From assembly GCA_038040445.1 (NCBI GenBank), contig JBBPIG010000011.1:1-64000 (forward strand): a stretch of DNA of 64,000 bases, in the 5' to 3' direction. Origin of the DNA: Acidobacteriota bacterium (GTDB lineage Bacteria > Acidobacteriota > Blastocatellia > UBA7656). Under the pieces are notes generated by a model. That model was not told the origin of the DNA, did not search any database, and saw nothing but the letters and a program-made list of their open reading frames with translations. Positions 27,118 to 36,591 of this stretch are shown in pieces. A program made the position numbers and the translations under genes. Positions within the stretch are counted from its first letter, which is position 1. The number at the start of each line of letters is the position of its first letter.

Positions 27118-28164
27118 TCAATGCGCGGCCATCAAAAGAACGCGCTCGTTGGCCATCGCAGCGAGTTGTTCCTCGGCGTGCTCGCGAAGTTCGGCTGGGG
27201 TCATGCGCACCATCCGCTCGATCCCGTATGCGGACATCACTCGGCGGGCCACTTCGTAGCCGAGCAAATAGCCTCCGCGCGGTGGCGCTTCGCCGCTATG
27301 GGTGTTGGTGAACCACGGCTCGTACTGCTCGGGGTACGCGCCCTCTCGGATCAGATCGAGGTACTGGCCGGCGTTCTGGGTAAGATCCTGTTGCTGAGCA
27401 GCGAGCTCTTCCTTTCCGAAGTGTAGATACATGTCGCGAGACTCGAAGGGAAAAACTTCTTCAGCGCCGGCCGCGGCCATGCCCTCGATCATCAACGGCA
27501 TGTGCGCCGTGCGAAACTCGTCCGGAGAGATATCTTCGGGGTCTTCAAACAGAAACCCGAAATGATAAAGGTGGAAGAACTCGTGAGTGATCGCAATCTT
27601 AGTCTGTTCGCGCGTGTAGCCCGAGAGCACTTCCGCGCCAAGGCACAGGGTGTCGGGCACGCCGGCTTCGTTCTGAACCGGACGAACGGCCCCATCGAAT
27701 CGATACATGCTCAGGCCAATGTAGATATCGTGCTGCTGGTGGTAGTCGCGGAAGCGCACCTTGAAAAAGATGGCCGCCTCTACAAGGGGGCTGGCGCCGA
27801 GATCGGATATCGTCTTGTTAAACTCGCGAATGGCTTCAACCTGACTCGGCACGCGAATGAGGAACTCGTCGAGCATCGCGCGGCGGACGCCGGGGTCCGG
27901 GGTGCGATAAACCGCTCGATCGAAGTAGTCCTGATGCTTGTTCTCAACCAGCCGCTTCCACAGTCTTCGCTGGGTCCTCGGCGTTTTGTCCTTTGCCTGG
28001 TCCCAAAAGACGAGGAAGTCGTCGACTATGTTGATGACGTGCCGGTTATCGAGGAGTCTTTCGAGAATGGATTGGTATGAAGCGGGTCTGGTTTGAGCAA
28101 GCGGCGATTGCGCGAAGAATAAGATCACGCCAACCACGATGATTATTCTTTTGAAGCTCGCCAT
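27118..28164 (-). CDS. Exported zinc metalloprotease-like protein (gluzincin)
   Basis: A 348-residue protein with a signal peptide (RIIIVVGVILFFAQSPLAQ). The zinc motif HEFFH is at residues 194-198, with a candidate third ligand E227 in MIEGMAAAG, 28 residues on, as in gluzincins. The rest (SEVL..TREQTKIAITHEFFH; YLLGYEVARRVM) resembles DUF2268-type predicted peptidases. It would act in the periplasm; substrate unknown. It lies downstream of the fused synthase block and upstream of the ceramidase-like gene, all on the minus strand but with gaps of 150 bp or more, so co-transcription is uncertain. Confidence 0.72.
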   Translation of the reverse strand: MASFKRIIIVVGVILFFAQSPLAQTRPASYQSILERLLDNRHVINIVDDFLVFWDQAKDKTPRTQRRLWKRLVENKHQDYFDRAVYRTPDPGVRRAMLDEFLIRVPSQVEAIREFNKTISDLGASPLVEAAIFFKVRFRDYHQQHDIYIGLSMYRFDGAVRPVQNEAGVPDTLCLGAEVLSGYTREQTKIAITHEFFHLYHFGFLFEDPEDISPDEFRTAHMPLMIEGMAAAGAEEVFPFESRDMYLHFGKEELAAQQQDLTQNAGQYLDLIREGAYPEQYEPWFTNTHSGEAPPRGGYLLGYEVARRVMSAYGIERMVRMTPAELREHAEEQLAAMANERVLLMAAH

Positions 28165-28341
28165 TCGCTGCTCCGGTTCGATCTGACATGATGGGCACAG
28201 GACTTAACGCCGCATCCTGAGAACGCACGGGCTGGAGGAGATTTGCGGCTGGACTAATGTATACCCATTTCGGGAAAACACCAACAGAATTCTGCGCTCA
28301 TTTTCGAGCTGCTCTAATTAGAAGGCGAGACCCGTTGCTTG

Positions 28342-28785
28342 CTAGTTTGCGCCATGACGCGCTGCACCAGCCGTCTCTTCGATCGTGAATGTCCTGCTCG
28401 ATAGATTGAAGGTTATGTCGTAGTTCTCGAAGAAGTCACGTTGCCCGTGCAGGAAGGTCCCAGGCGCAACCTGTTCACTAAACGCTACGTCGATATCCAG
28501 CGAACTGAAATTGAGTATTATCAAATGCAAGCGATGAATGTATGCGCGTCCGACCTGACTGTCGACTGCCCCGCTATAGGACCAGCGCCGTCCTGTCTGG
28601 ACGTCGATGCCTAGAAGCCGTCCCATGTCGGCATGGGCCAGCGACAAGTCAGCGCCTGAATCGATGAGAGCGACCATGTCTTTCTGCTTATGGCCGTGGA
28701 GCAATCGCACACCGATGTACGGCCTGAGAATGGGCTGGTGCGGTTCCTGAAGATTCCTGAACAGAGTGTAGTTATAGGTCGGCAT
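28342..28785 (-). CDS. Retropepsin-like aspartic protease
   Basis: A 147-residue single-domain protein with the aspartic protease motif in VALIDSGADLSLA (catalytic D42), followed by the flap-like hydrophobic strands expected of retropepsins. Such proteins work as homodimers, each chain giving one aspartate. No signal peptide is visible, so it is probably cytoplasmic. Its ATG follows the TAG stop of the upstream DUF5678-like gene with no base between, so translation is likely coupled. Substrate unknown; processing of the partner protein is a possibility. Confidence 0.8.
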   Translation of the reverse strand: MPTYNYTLFRNLQEPHQPILRPYIGVRLLHGHKQKDMVALIDSGADLSLAHADMGRLLGIDVQTGRRWSYSGAVDSQVGRAYIHRLHLIILNFSSLDIDVAFSEQVAPGTFLHGQRDFFENYDITFNLSSRTFTIEETAGAARHGAN

Positions 28786-28977
28786 CTACGGAATGAAACC
28801 AACATCGAAGCGAGGCACTTTGAAGAGCAGGACATTGTCATAACCCTTCTGTTCAGCCTCTCGATCTACGTCGAAGATGCTGTCTCCCGTGGCAACGATG
28901 GTGTTATCAGTCTCGTTGATTGCTACCCACTTATCTTCGTGCTCTGCAAACTGCGAAGACATCGCTGATATGTCCAT
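28786..28977 (-). CDS. Small DUF5678-like protein
   Basis: A 63-residue protein with the pattern EHEDKWVAINETDNTIVATG, then a helix (DVDREAEQKGYDN) and a short final strand LLFKVPRFDVGFIP. This is how I recall DUF5678 proteins, which are often encoded next to retropepsin-like proteases. The ATG at 28977 was chosen because GGGAG lies eight bases upstream; the longer frame starting at 29073 adds an unlikely N-terminus. Its stop abuts the protease start. Confidence 0.7.
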   Translation of the reverse strand: MDISAMSSQFAEHEDKWVAINETDNTIVATGDSIFDVDREAEQKGYDNVLLFKVPRFDVGFIP

Positions 28978-29093
28978 ACTCTTGACTCCCATTCGATGCG
29001 CTAAACGCAAGCTGGTTAATACCATATTGCCGGACGAGGCACGCGTCAAGAACTGTGGGGCGGTGACGGTCATTCAATCAGGCACGGCACTGT

Positions 29094-32000
29094 TCACGGA
29101 GACAATCGCTCATACAACTCGAACTCCGCGTCCGCAAGCTCATACTGCTCGAGTCTCCGGTAAGCCTTGCTCAAGTAGTAATGCGCCATCGCGTGCCGGG
29201 GCTGGATCGACAGCGCAAGCTTCAACTCCTCGACCGCGCGCCTGGTCATTGAATCGTTCAGTGTGCGTTCCGACTGAATCTCGTATGCCGCTCCGAGCTG
29301 GAAGTGGCCGTCGAAATCGTTCGGCGCGAGCCGCGTGAACTGCTCGAGCATCTGTGCCGCCTCTTCGTACAGAGCAATTTGCATCAGCGCCGTCCCGAAG
29401 TTCAGATAGTAGTTCGGGATCGACCGAGCGTACTGCGCGTCGGGAAGCGCCTTGCGATACTCGAGCGCTGCATGCGCGTGGTCGCCCGAGGCTTGATACG
29501 CCAGCCCGCGAAGATGATGTGCCCGCGCGCTGCTCGGATCGACTTGAATGGCGCGATCGAGATAAGGGACCGCTCGCGGCGCGTCTTGTTTGGTCAGATA
29601 AACCTTGCCGAGATCGATCAACGTGAAGAAGTGATTGGGGTCGAGCGCCAGCGCCGTCTGCCACGACTCGATCGCCCCCGCTTCATCGCCGCGAGCCTGT
29701 CGCAACTCGCCCAATATGTCGAGTGCCTGCGCGGTCTGCCCAAACTCGAGGGCGTAGCTCACGAACTGCTCGGCTCGATCTCGATCCTCGCGCTTAACAG
29801 AGCCGAGCGCGGCTTCAGTCAAGATCTCCGCTTCACTACCCACGGAAGACTTGTTGCCGTCGAGATACTTCAAGGGCGACGCGGCGTGGGCGAGCAACTG
29901 TTTCAGATTGCGCACCACTGTTTCTTCCGACGTGCCCACGCGGCGAGGCGCGCTAAACTCGATCAACGCGTTGTCGTCGGTGTTGAGCCTGGCGCCCTCT
30001 GAGAGGGTGGTCACTTCGGCAGGCCCGAGATAAAACCGCGAGATAATATCGGCCGCCCTTGTGGTGCCGATGCGTTTGAGCTCGCCACCGATCCTCGGAT
30101 CGTCCAGGTGAGATTTTAGAACCGAGAGGTCAAGACGCCGCTCGCTCTTGCTGCCCAGCAACATCAAGTCGCCTTCCGCGCCGCGAAACAGGAACACGTG
30201 AGGAAATGCCGCGCGGAAAGTGGCTACCAGGGTGCGAACGTCCTCGGGAGCCATCTCGTAGATCTGAAGCCACTGGCTGAACAGCCCGTCATCGGTCAAT
30301 CGCTCGGCGCCGCGCTTGAAGTACTCGAGGGTGAACAGGTTTGCCACGCCGGTTACCCATGGATTCGACGGCTCGGACACGATCACGTCGAATTTCTCAT
30401 CTGTGGTGTAGATGAAGTTGCGGCCGTCGTTGGAGACCAACCTCAAACGCGGATCGTCGAGCGGACGGTTGTTGACGTCTTCGAAGTGGCGAGATGCTTC
30501 GATCACCGCGGGCTCGAGCTCGACGCAGGTGACGCGCTTGACCGGAAACTGTTCAATCGATCCGAGGGTGACTCCGCTGCCCAGGCCTATCAGCAGGACG
30601 TCGTCGGTGCGTTCACGGACCAGCAACGGAAGCGCGCCGATCAAAATCTGCGTAGGCATATCGCCCGCGGTGGAGGCTTCCGGTTTGCCGTTGACCTTGA
30701 GCACGCGGCCGCCGCCCTGGCGCTGGACGGCGACGGTCGCGGTGATACCCTCTTTGTAAAAAATCGTTTCGCCCTGGTCGCGTTTCAGAAAGTCAAACAG
30801 CTCCTGCCTGCTTTTATCGATAAGCGACGGCGCGTAGCGATAAACCGCGCTCGACATCACCTGAGGGTCCCAGGGCGGCTCGCCCAGCACAACCGCGATG
30901 ATAAGAAGCACGGATGCCGCAAGGCCCAGAGTCGCGGTGACATTCATGCGCTTCGGCCGATTGCGTTTCTCAGGCGGAGTTGACGTGAGGAACGCGGCGG
31001 CCGCTACGATGAAGTTTAACGCGACACACAGTCTTAAGCTTCCCAGTAGTCCCAGCCACGGGATCAGAATAAAGCCGCTCGCAAATGAGCCGGCGATTGC
31101 CCCGACCGTGTTTGCCGCATAAGCGTCGCCGACCGTTCGACCGGTAGCGTGATTGAGCTTGCCGCTGGAAACAATTTTGACGACCAGGGGAAACAACGCG
31201 CCGAGCAAAACTGTCGGGACTATCATCACAAATGCCGCGATCAAAAACCGCGCGAACAACAGAAGCCCGAATGAGCTGCTGTCGACCCATCGGTAAAGCT
31301 GAACGAAGACATAGGGCAGATCATTAAACAGATAAGCGCCGACTAACGTCATCAAGCCGACCGCAACCTCGATCAAGGCGAACATCCGCACCGGTCTACC
31401 GATTCTGTCGACGAGCCTCGATGAAATGGTGGCGCCGGCGGCGAGCCCGACGAGAAAGGTCGTCAGCATGATGCTGAAGGCATAAACCGACGATCCGATT
31501 ATCAGCGCGAGCACCCGGCTCCAAATCACTTCATAGGAGAGCGCCACGAATCCGCTCACTGCGAAACCCGCGATGACGACTGTGATCTGCACGCGTTCCG
31601 CGGGGCGGCTGCCTGAGGAGCGCAAAGTCTTTTTCGCATTCATCGGACCGTCAGCAATCTCCAGGGCGGATGTTGGTGTATGTCGAGCCTCGGCTTTGCG
31701 AGACACGGTCAAGGCTACGACGCCGAGAAGGATGTTCATCGCCGCAGCGGTTATTGTGGCGGCGCTCATGCCCAAGGCAGGAATCAGCAGGAAGCCGGTG
31801 GCTGCCGCGCCGAGCACCGCGCCGAATGTGTTCAGCGCGTACAACGAGCCGACTCGTAGACCGATTCGGCCGAGGTCGCGCGAGTAGAAGCTCGACAGCA
31901 CCGGCAGCGTCGCCCCCATCAACGCCGTCGGAACGATCAACACCGCGGTAGCAAACACGAACCGGACTATGCTGAGCATGAAAAAGGAAAGATGAAGCCA

Positions 32001-32342
32001 CTGCGAGAAGGAATGGTAGATTGTCGGAAGCGCGGCGAAAATCAGCGGGACCGCCAGACCGTACACCCCGATGCCGATCTCGAGCAGCCCGTATAGCCTG
32101 AGCGGACGGGCGACTCTTTCCGAGCGGCGGCCAAAGTAGTAGCTCCCTAAGGCAAGGCCGCCCATGAAAGCAGTAAGCACGGTGCTGACAGCGAAGGTGG
32201 TCGCGCCGAATACCAGCACCAGCTCGCGCACCCAGACGACCTGATAGACCAGGCCGCTCACTCCGGAAGCAAAGAAACACAGCAGGATGACCCGCGCAGC
32301 GTTTCGTTCCTCCGCGTTTCTAGCTGCTTTCGACTTCTGCAT
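29094..32342 (-). CDS. Fused MFS transporter-like/spermidine synthase-like/TPR protein
   Basis: A 1082-residue multidomain protein. Residues about 15-230 and 265-520 are two blocks of membrane helices resembling MFS halves, joined by a charged loop. Residues about 570-770 are a Rossmann methyltransferase-like domain related to spermidine synthase, with LLIGLGSGVTLGSIEQFP, CVELEPAVIEASRHF and FDVIVSEPSNPWVTGVANLF. The C-terminal 210 residues are TPR repeats. Such fusions are widespread, and true polyamine synthesis has not been shown for most. A role in the membrane is clear; the substrate is not. The TPRs probably face partner proteins. Confidence 0.85.
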   Translation of the reverse strand: MQKSKAARNAEERNAARVILLCFFASGVSGLVYQVVWVRELVLVFGATTFAVSTVLTAFMGGLALGSYYFGRRSERVARPLRLYGLLEIGIGVYGLAVPLIFAALPTIYHSFSQWLHLSFFMLSIVRFVFATAVLIVPTALMGATLPVLSSFYSRDLGRIGLRVGSLYALNTFGAVLGAAATGFLLIPALGMSAATITAAAMNILLGVVALTVSRKAEARHTPTSALEIADGPMNAKKTLRSSGSRPAERVQITVVIAGFAVSGFVALSYEVIWSRVLALIIGSSVYAFSIMLTTFLVGLAAGATISSRLVDRIGRPVRMFALIEVAVGLMTLVGAYLFNDLPYVFVQLYRWVDSSSFGLLLFARFLIAAFVMIVPTVLLGALFPLVVKIVSSGKLNHATGRTVGDAYAANTVGAIAGSFASGFILIPWLGLLGSLRLCVALNFIVAAAAFLTSTPPEKRNRPKRMNVTATLGLAASVLLIIAVVLGEPPWDPQVMSSAVYRYAPSLIDKSRQELFDFLKRDQGETIFYKEGITATVAVQRQGGGRVLKVNGKPEASTAGDMPTQILIGALPLLVRERTDDVLLIGLGSGVTLGSIEQFPVKRVTCVELEPAVIEASRHFEDVNNRPLDDPRLRLVSNDGRNFIYTTDEKFDVIVSEPSNPWVTGVANLFTLEYFKRGAERLTDDGLFSQWLQIYEMAPEDVRTLVATFRAAFPHVFLFRGAEGDLMLLGSKSERRLDLSVLKSHLDDPRIGGELKRIGTTRAADIISRFYLGPAEVTTLSEGARLNTDDNALIEFSAPRRVGTSEETVVRNLKQLLAHAASPLKYLDGNKSSVGSEAEILTEAALGSVKREDRDRAEQFVSYALEFGQTAQALDILGELRQARGDEAGAIESWQTALALDPNHFFTLIDLGKVYLTKQDAPRAVPYLDRAIQVDPSSARAHHLRGLAYQASGDHAHAALEYRKALPDAQYARSIPNYYLNFGTALMQIALYEEAAQMLEQFTRLAPNDFDGHFQLGAAYEIQSERTLNDSMTRRAVEELKLALSIQPRHAMAHYYLSKAYRRLEQYELADAEFELYERLSP

Positions 32343-32760
32343 TCTTTTCGAGTCGGTTGCGATCCGAGAATGTGAAGCGCTCGAAGCTCGAGCTTGCCTG
32401 CCAGATTAAGAAGCCACACGCATGGACACGACGCACGGGGCCAAAAGTTCCATGCGGCCTCGGTGCATTTTTGCAGACGACGCGCAAACGTGACAAGGGG
32501 ATATGTGGAGTCGCGGCGGAAACTTAAGCGAGCGACGACTGCTTTCCGCGCGAAGATCTCAATCGTCCTATCTCAGGTAACCTTCGGTTTCTCTGTTTGC
32601 TTTCTGAAAGCAGCATCGTAATAGTAGCATTAGCATTCAATCCTTCAACTTCGGAGGGCAAACTATGGAGAATGAAAGTCGGCTCCGCCTGAGCATGAGG
32701 AAGGCGATGAGGCAGCCGCCGATCCGGCCTCGTATTCCATTTCTCGTTGGTCACCGCTCC
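32343..32760. other. Intergenic gap, 418 bp
   Basis: This gap lies between two leftward genes and should hold the promoter of the fused MFS/synthase gene. The only other item is a 35-codon plus-strand frame at 32665-32772 (ATG after GGAGGGCAAACT, arginine-rich, running into the end of the glycosidase gene), which I do not consider well enough supported to call. Confidence 0.5.
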
Positions 32761-34134
32761 TCAGTAGGGTAGCTCGATTCGTTCGATTTCTCTTCCATTC
32801 AAGTCCAGGCAAACGATTGATCGTGGTGGCGCGATCAAGATGATTTCGCGGCCGCCAATGTTAGCCTTCTTCTTCGTAGCCTTACCGCTATCGTTGATCA
32901 GAGTCACAACCACTCCACCGTCGTTTGATCTGACTGCCCAGTAGCTCTGCTTGCCGCCTCCGTTATAAGCGATCACGTCGCCGTTCCACGCAAGACGAGA
33001 GTAGAGCTCGTACACCTTTCCCGTTGGCGTAATATGCCAGCCGCGCTTCATCGCGGCTCCGGTCAACCTGTCGTCGCGTTGTCCCACGACCGTCGCGTAC
33101 CTCCTGCCGTTCGACCAATAGACGATCGAGTGAGAAGGCACCGAGTGCGTGTACATCTCCTCGATTTCCGGCCGGCTCATCACGTCGGCGAGCTTGCGTG
33201 CGAATTCCATCGCGTACTTGTTCGTCAGATGCGGGTTGCCTTCAAGGCTCAAGCGAATGTTGAATTCAGTTACGACGTAGCGCATATCGGGAGCGAAGGG
33301 TCTCACCACCCTGTTGAAGTCGTCCACCGTCTTGCCCTTCACGCCCTTCGAGTACAGGTGCAGCACGCCGTAAACGTCGGGACGCTTCTTCAAATCGATT
33401 CGAGTCGAGAGCGCCCGAAGCATTCGTGTGACCCACACATCATCTGAAAGCTTTGTGGGCGTGTTGTTGTCGCGGCCCGCTGTCAGCGGCAAAGCGAATC
33501 GCACGCCCATCGGCGTCAGTCCTTCAATCACGTCCGCGGCGCGGGCGGCGTAGTCTTCCGGCAGCCACGGGCGATGATTGAGCCAGGGTTCGTTCGACAA
33601 CTCAACTGCGACGATCCTGGATTTCAATCCGCGATCGATGAACTTTTGAATCGCTTCGCGCGCGACATCGGCGCCTTCTTCAACGTTTATGCCGACGATG
33701 GTCGTGAAGTCGTGCGCGGCGATGAAGTCTACATACGCATCCAGCGGAAACCAGGCGTACTGGTTGGTCGTCTTGTTCTCGGCTTTGACTCTTGCGGTCG
33801 CTTCGGGCCCGCGAGGCGAATACCAGCCGCCGAAGGAAAAGCGTAAGCTCTTGACGCCCGCCTCGCTGAACGCGGCTGCCATGGCATCGCCTTCCTGTTT
33901 GTCGAGCCATCCTTCGATAAGCGGAGATGGTGTCGAAGCAAACGACATATCAGTGCCCAGCAGCGGCGCCCGGTGCGCTGGCCGTTGAGCTGGACGTTGA
34001 GCTGTATCTGGGGCGTCAGTCGCCGGGCCATCGCTGTGGACCAGTTGCAAACGCGGCTGCGCCCGGCCAATGCTGCCGAACATCAGCGTGGCAATCATCC
34101 CAATAAGAATCAATCCCGTTGCTTTAATAGTCAC
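32761..34134 (-). CDS. Exported clan-A type glycoside hydrolase-like protein
   Basis: A 457-residue protein with a signal peptide (LILIGMIATLMFGSIGRAQ) and a short proline/glutamine linker (QRPAQRPAHRAP). The TIM-barrel part shows VAVELSNEPWL, where the NE pair fits the acid/base glutamate, and YVVTEFNIRL, fitting the nucleophile glutamate of clan GH-A. A C-terminal beta-domain (VVVTLINDSGKATKK..) completes the pattern. The subfamily and sugar are not clear. It starts at a GTG (34134) preceded by AAAGAGAA. Divergent from the transglutaminase-like gene. Confidence 0.75.
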   Translation of the reverse strand: MTIKATGLILIGMIATLMFGSIGRAQPRLQLVHSDGPATDAPDTAQRPAQRPAHRAPLLGTDMSFASTPSPLIEGWLDKQEGDAMAAAFSEAGVKSLRFSFGGWYSPRGPEATARVKAENKTTNQYAWFPLDAYVDFIAAHDFTTIVGINVEEGADVAREAIQKFIDRGLKSRIVAVELSNEPWLNHRPWLPEDYAARAADVIEGLTPMGVRFALPLTAGRDNNTPTKLSDDVWVTRMLRALSTRIDLKKRPDVYGVLHLYSKGVKGKTVDDFNRVVRPFAPDMRYVVTEFNIRLSLEGNPHLTNKYAMEFARKLADVMSRPEIEEMYTHSVPSHSIVYWSNGRRYATVVGQRDDRLTGAAMKRGWHITPTGKVYELYSRLAWNGDVIAYNGGGKQSYWAVRSNDGGVVVTLINDSGKATKKKANIGGREIILIAPPRSIVCLDLNGREIERIELPY

Positions 34135-34232
34135 GGTTCTCTTTGGGATTGTACAACAGGCTCGAGACGATGCTCGGAATGCAGTGGAAGATTCACGTTG
34201 CCATTGACCGTTGGATAATGTAGAAGCAGTTC

Positions 34233-35234
34233 ATGCGGCTCCGCTGGAAGCGCTGGTCAATTTTTCTGGTCTGCCTGTCCCTGTTGATGCTGATCCTGTT
34301 TCTTCCCGGGTTGCCGTGGGCGGGCCGGGTTCGCCACACACTCAAGCGAACGATCGTCAAAAGCGAAATGAAAGTGGCTGGATGGCGAGGCCACCAACCG
34401 CGGCTGATTTCGATAGCTGGAATTGTGAACACTCCCGGCGCCCAGATCCAGGCACTCGACTCGCGTTCGGGTTGGGCGACGCTTGCCGGCCGCGATGGAA
34501 GATTCGTGCTGCCTGATGTGATGTGGTATCCGGGAGCGGGCTATGAACTCGTAATCTCAGAGGACGAGCTCAACGGGAAACTGATCAAGGTGCGAGCGCC
34601 TGACGACTTTCCCGACAGCGGAGTATTCAGCGTCGGCGAGTTGGACTCCAGGCGCGGCGCAGAAATTGAGCTTGGATCATTGGCCGGCGTCAATTCAATC
34701 ACCCGCGAAGATTTTGACTCCGCGAACAGCAACTACTACAAAGGGCTGTTCGACGAGTTAACCGCCGGCAAGCAATCCGATGACGAAAAGATCAGCGCGA
34801 TAAACGACCATGTTGCCGGCAAGCTGAATTATGACGAGACGCAATGGGAGCTGGGAACGCCGCGCCGGGTGCTCGATCGCGGCTCGCAGTATTGCGGACA
34901 TTTGAGTACGGCGATGGAAACCTTGTTGACGATCGGTGGCTACAGTACGAGAGCGGTGCACCTGAGTGATGGGAGGCAACCGCCGGGCACTCACGCAGTG
35001 GTCGAGGTCTTTTACGATGGAGAGTGGCATTTGTATGATCCAACCTTCGGCGTGAAGTTCCAAAACGAGGCCGGGCACGTCGCCAGCTATAGAGAAGTGA
35101 GGCGCGATCCAGGCCTGATCCGAGAGGACCTGTTTGTGAGATTCAAGCCAAAAATCCGCCGTCAGTGGATGGCGCTGTTGCCCGGAATATACGCCACGGG
35201 CTATCACCATTTCTATTACTTCAAAGTCAAATGA
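34233..35234 (+). CDS. Membrane-anchored transglutaminase-like protein
   Basis: A 333-residue protein with an N-terminal membrane anchor (FLVCLSLLMLILFLPGLPW). Residues about 60-145 could be a beta-sandwich (FVLPDVMWYPGAGYELV..). The C-terminal half is a transglutaminase/peptidase-C110-type fold with the triad C221 (GSQYCGHLSTAM), H254 (GTHAVVEVF) and D269 (LYDPTFG). Such domains act as proteases, amidases or cross-linkers; the reaction here is unknown. It is exposed outside the inner membrane by prediction. Standing alone, divergent from the glycosidase. Confidence 0.8.
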   Translation: MRLRWKRWSIFLVCLSLLMLILFLPGLPWAGRVRHTLKRTIVKSEMKVAGWRGHQPRLISIAGIVNTPGAQIQALDSRSGWATLAGRDGRFVLPDVMWYPGAGYELVISEDELNGKLIKVRAPDDFPDSGVFSVGELDSRRGAEIELGSLAGVNSITREDFDSANSNYYKGLFDELTAGKQSDDEKISAINDHVAGKLNYDETQWELGTPRRVLDRGSQYCGHLSTAMETLLTIGGYSTRAVHLSDGRQPPGTHAVVEVFYDGEWHLYDPTFGVKFQNEAGHVASYREVRRDPGLIREDLFVRFKPKIRRQWMALLPGIYATGYHHFYYFKVK

Positions 35235-35420
35235 GATCGTCCCCGATCAGCAACAGCCGGGGGCTTTCGCAGGGCGCGACAATTCGATAAGTGAACAGTT
35301 CCTGCAGGACGGGAACGCGCGAAAACGGATAGAACACCCAGAGGCTTGAGCAGCACGGCATACTCCGCGGGATCGTGTTCGAGGTCGCCATCCTGTACCA
35401 GCACGAAGTCAAAGACGAGC
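35216..35420 (-). pseudogene. Remnant of a family 2 glycosyltransferase
   Basis: On the minus strand about 25 codons (35340-35418) read LVFDFVLVQDGDLEHDPAEY then AVLLKPL, very like the DXD region of dolichyl-phosphate-mannose-synthase-type GT2 enzymes. There is no start and the similarity stops abruptly after KPL. A second minus frame continues (YPFSRVPVLQELFTYRIVAP) as though a frameshift or join had occurred. The whole open stretch is too short to be functional, so I call it a decayed gene piece within the 391-bp gap before the dehydratase. The rest of the gap (35421-35625) shows nothing clear. Confidence 0.4.
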
Positions 35421-35625
35421 GATACTAATGGGCGTTCTCAAAGAAGTCTATCAACTCTGTGCCAAAGACTACGCGGCCCGGCGGCGGGCCGGGCAGACTT
35501 GAGAGAGCACTCAGAGTAGCCTGAGCTTGACGCAAAGGTTACCAGCGTGGATAGTGGCTGACTGAGCCTTGATGGTGAGCGCAAGACCGTTTGAACGCGC
35601 CTAGTCCGCGGGTGAGGTATAAGGA

Positions 35626-36591
35626 GTGAGAAGCCCTGATTTTCATGATGTCTTAATGGCGCGCAGGCGAATCCGGCCCTATCTTCAGCCCACGCCCATG
35701 CATTCCTATCCGGCGATCGACGAGCTAGTCGGCGCCGAGGTCTTCATCAAGCACGAGAATTATCAACCGATCGGCGCGTTCAAAGTGCGCGGCGGCATAA
35801 ACCTGATCTCTCAACTCAGCGAGTCAGAACGAGCGCGCGGAGTGATCGCCGCTTCGACTGGCAATCACGGCCAGTCGGTCTCGTATGCCGCGCGTTTGTT
35901 TGGCGTCAAAGCGCGAATCGTCGTGCCCGAAGCCGCCAACCCGGGAAAGGTCGCCGCGATGCGAGGGATGGGATCAGAGGTCATCTTCCATGGCGCGCAA
36001 TTCGACGAAGCGCGGGTGCACTGCGAAGAGCTCGCACGCCGGCACGGCTATCGTTACATTCACTCCGGCGACGAGCCTTTGCTGATCGCGGGCGTCGCAA
36101 CCGAAGCGCTCGAAATGCTCGAGGATGAGCCGCGACTCGAGGTGATCGTCGTGCCGGTCGGCGGAGGAAGCGGCGCGGCGGGTGTCTGCATCGCCGCGAA
36201 CGCGATCAATCCAAACATTCGAATCATCGGCGTGCAGTCCGAAGCGGCGCCGGCGGCTTTCGAGTCGTGGCGGCAGAAGCGGCTGGTCGAAGCGCCGAAT
36301 CGAACCGTTGCAGAAGGTCTGGCGACCGGCACCGCGTTCGCGTTGCCTCAGGCGATTCTCTGCGAGCGCCTGAAAGAATTCATCCTGGTCAGCGATGAGG
36401 AGATCATGCGCGCGATGGTGTGGATGATCGAACGTGCGCACACGCTCGCCGAAGCAGCGGGCTCGGCCCCGCTGGCCGCAGCTTACCGGATGCGAGATGA
36501 GCTTGCCGGAAAAAAAGTCGGGGTGGTCTGCTCTGGCGGCAACACGTCGATTGAGCATTTGAAACAAGCGCTCGCCCACGGCGTAGCATAG
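35626..36591 (+). CDS. PLP-dependent threonine/serine dehydratase
   Basis: A 321-residue fold-type II PLP enzyme predicted to deaminate threonine or serine to the 2-oxo acid. The PLP lysine is in IGAFKVRGGINLI, the substrate loop is STGNHGQSVSYAA, and the phosphate-binding glycines are VGGGSGAAG. It lacks the C-terminal regulatory domain of biosynthetic IlvA, so it is of the catabolic TdcB or serine racemase size. The first in-frame start is a GTG (35626) overlapping AGGAG; an ATG at 35656 is the alternative. The last codons and stop lie inside a hairpin repeat. Confidence 0.9.
   Translation: MRSPDFHDVLMARRRIRPYLQPTPMHSYPAIDELVGAEVFIKHENYQPIGAFKVRGGINLISQLSESERARGVIAASTGNHGQSVSYAARLFGVKARIVVPEAANPGKVAAMRGMGSEVIFHGAQFDEARVHCEELARRHGYRYIHSGDEPLLIAGVATEALEMLEDEPRLEVIVVPVGGGSGAAGVCIAANAINPNIRIIGVQSEAAPAAFESWRQKRLVEAPNRTVAEGLATGTAFALPQAILCERLKEFILVSDEEIMRAMVWMIERAHTLAEAAGSAPLAAAYRMRDELAGKKVGVVCSGGNTSIEHLKQALAHGVA

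Noticed and set aside
30198-30983. Plus-strand frame of 261 codons inside the MFS-synthase fusion gene
   Set aside because: Antisense to a clear multidomain protein; shadow frame typical of high-GC DNA.
32665-32772. 35-codon plus-strand ORF with a good Shine-Dalgarno
   Set aside because: Arginine/proline-rich, overlaps the end of the opposite-strand glycosidase gene and resembles nothing known.
35227-35412. Intact 61-codon minus-strand gene before the dehydratase
   Set aside because: Only part of it looks protein-like and the adjoining frame carries a GT2 motif, so decay is the better explanation.
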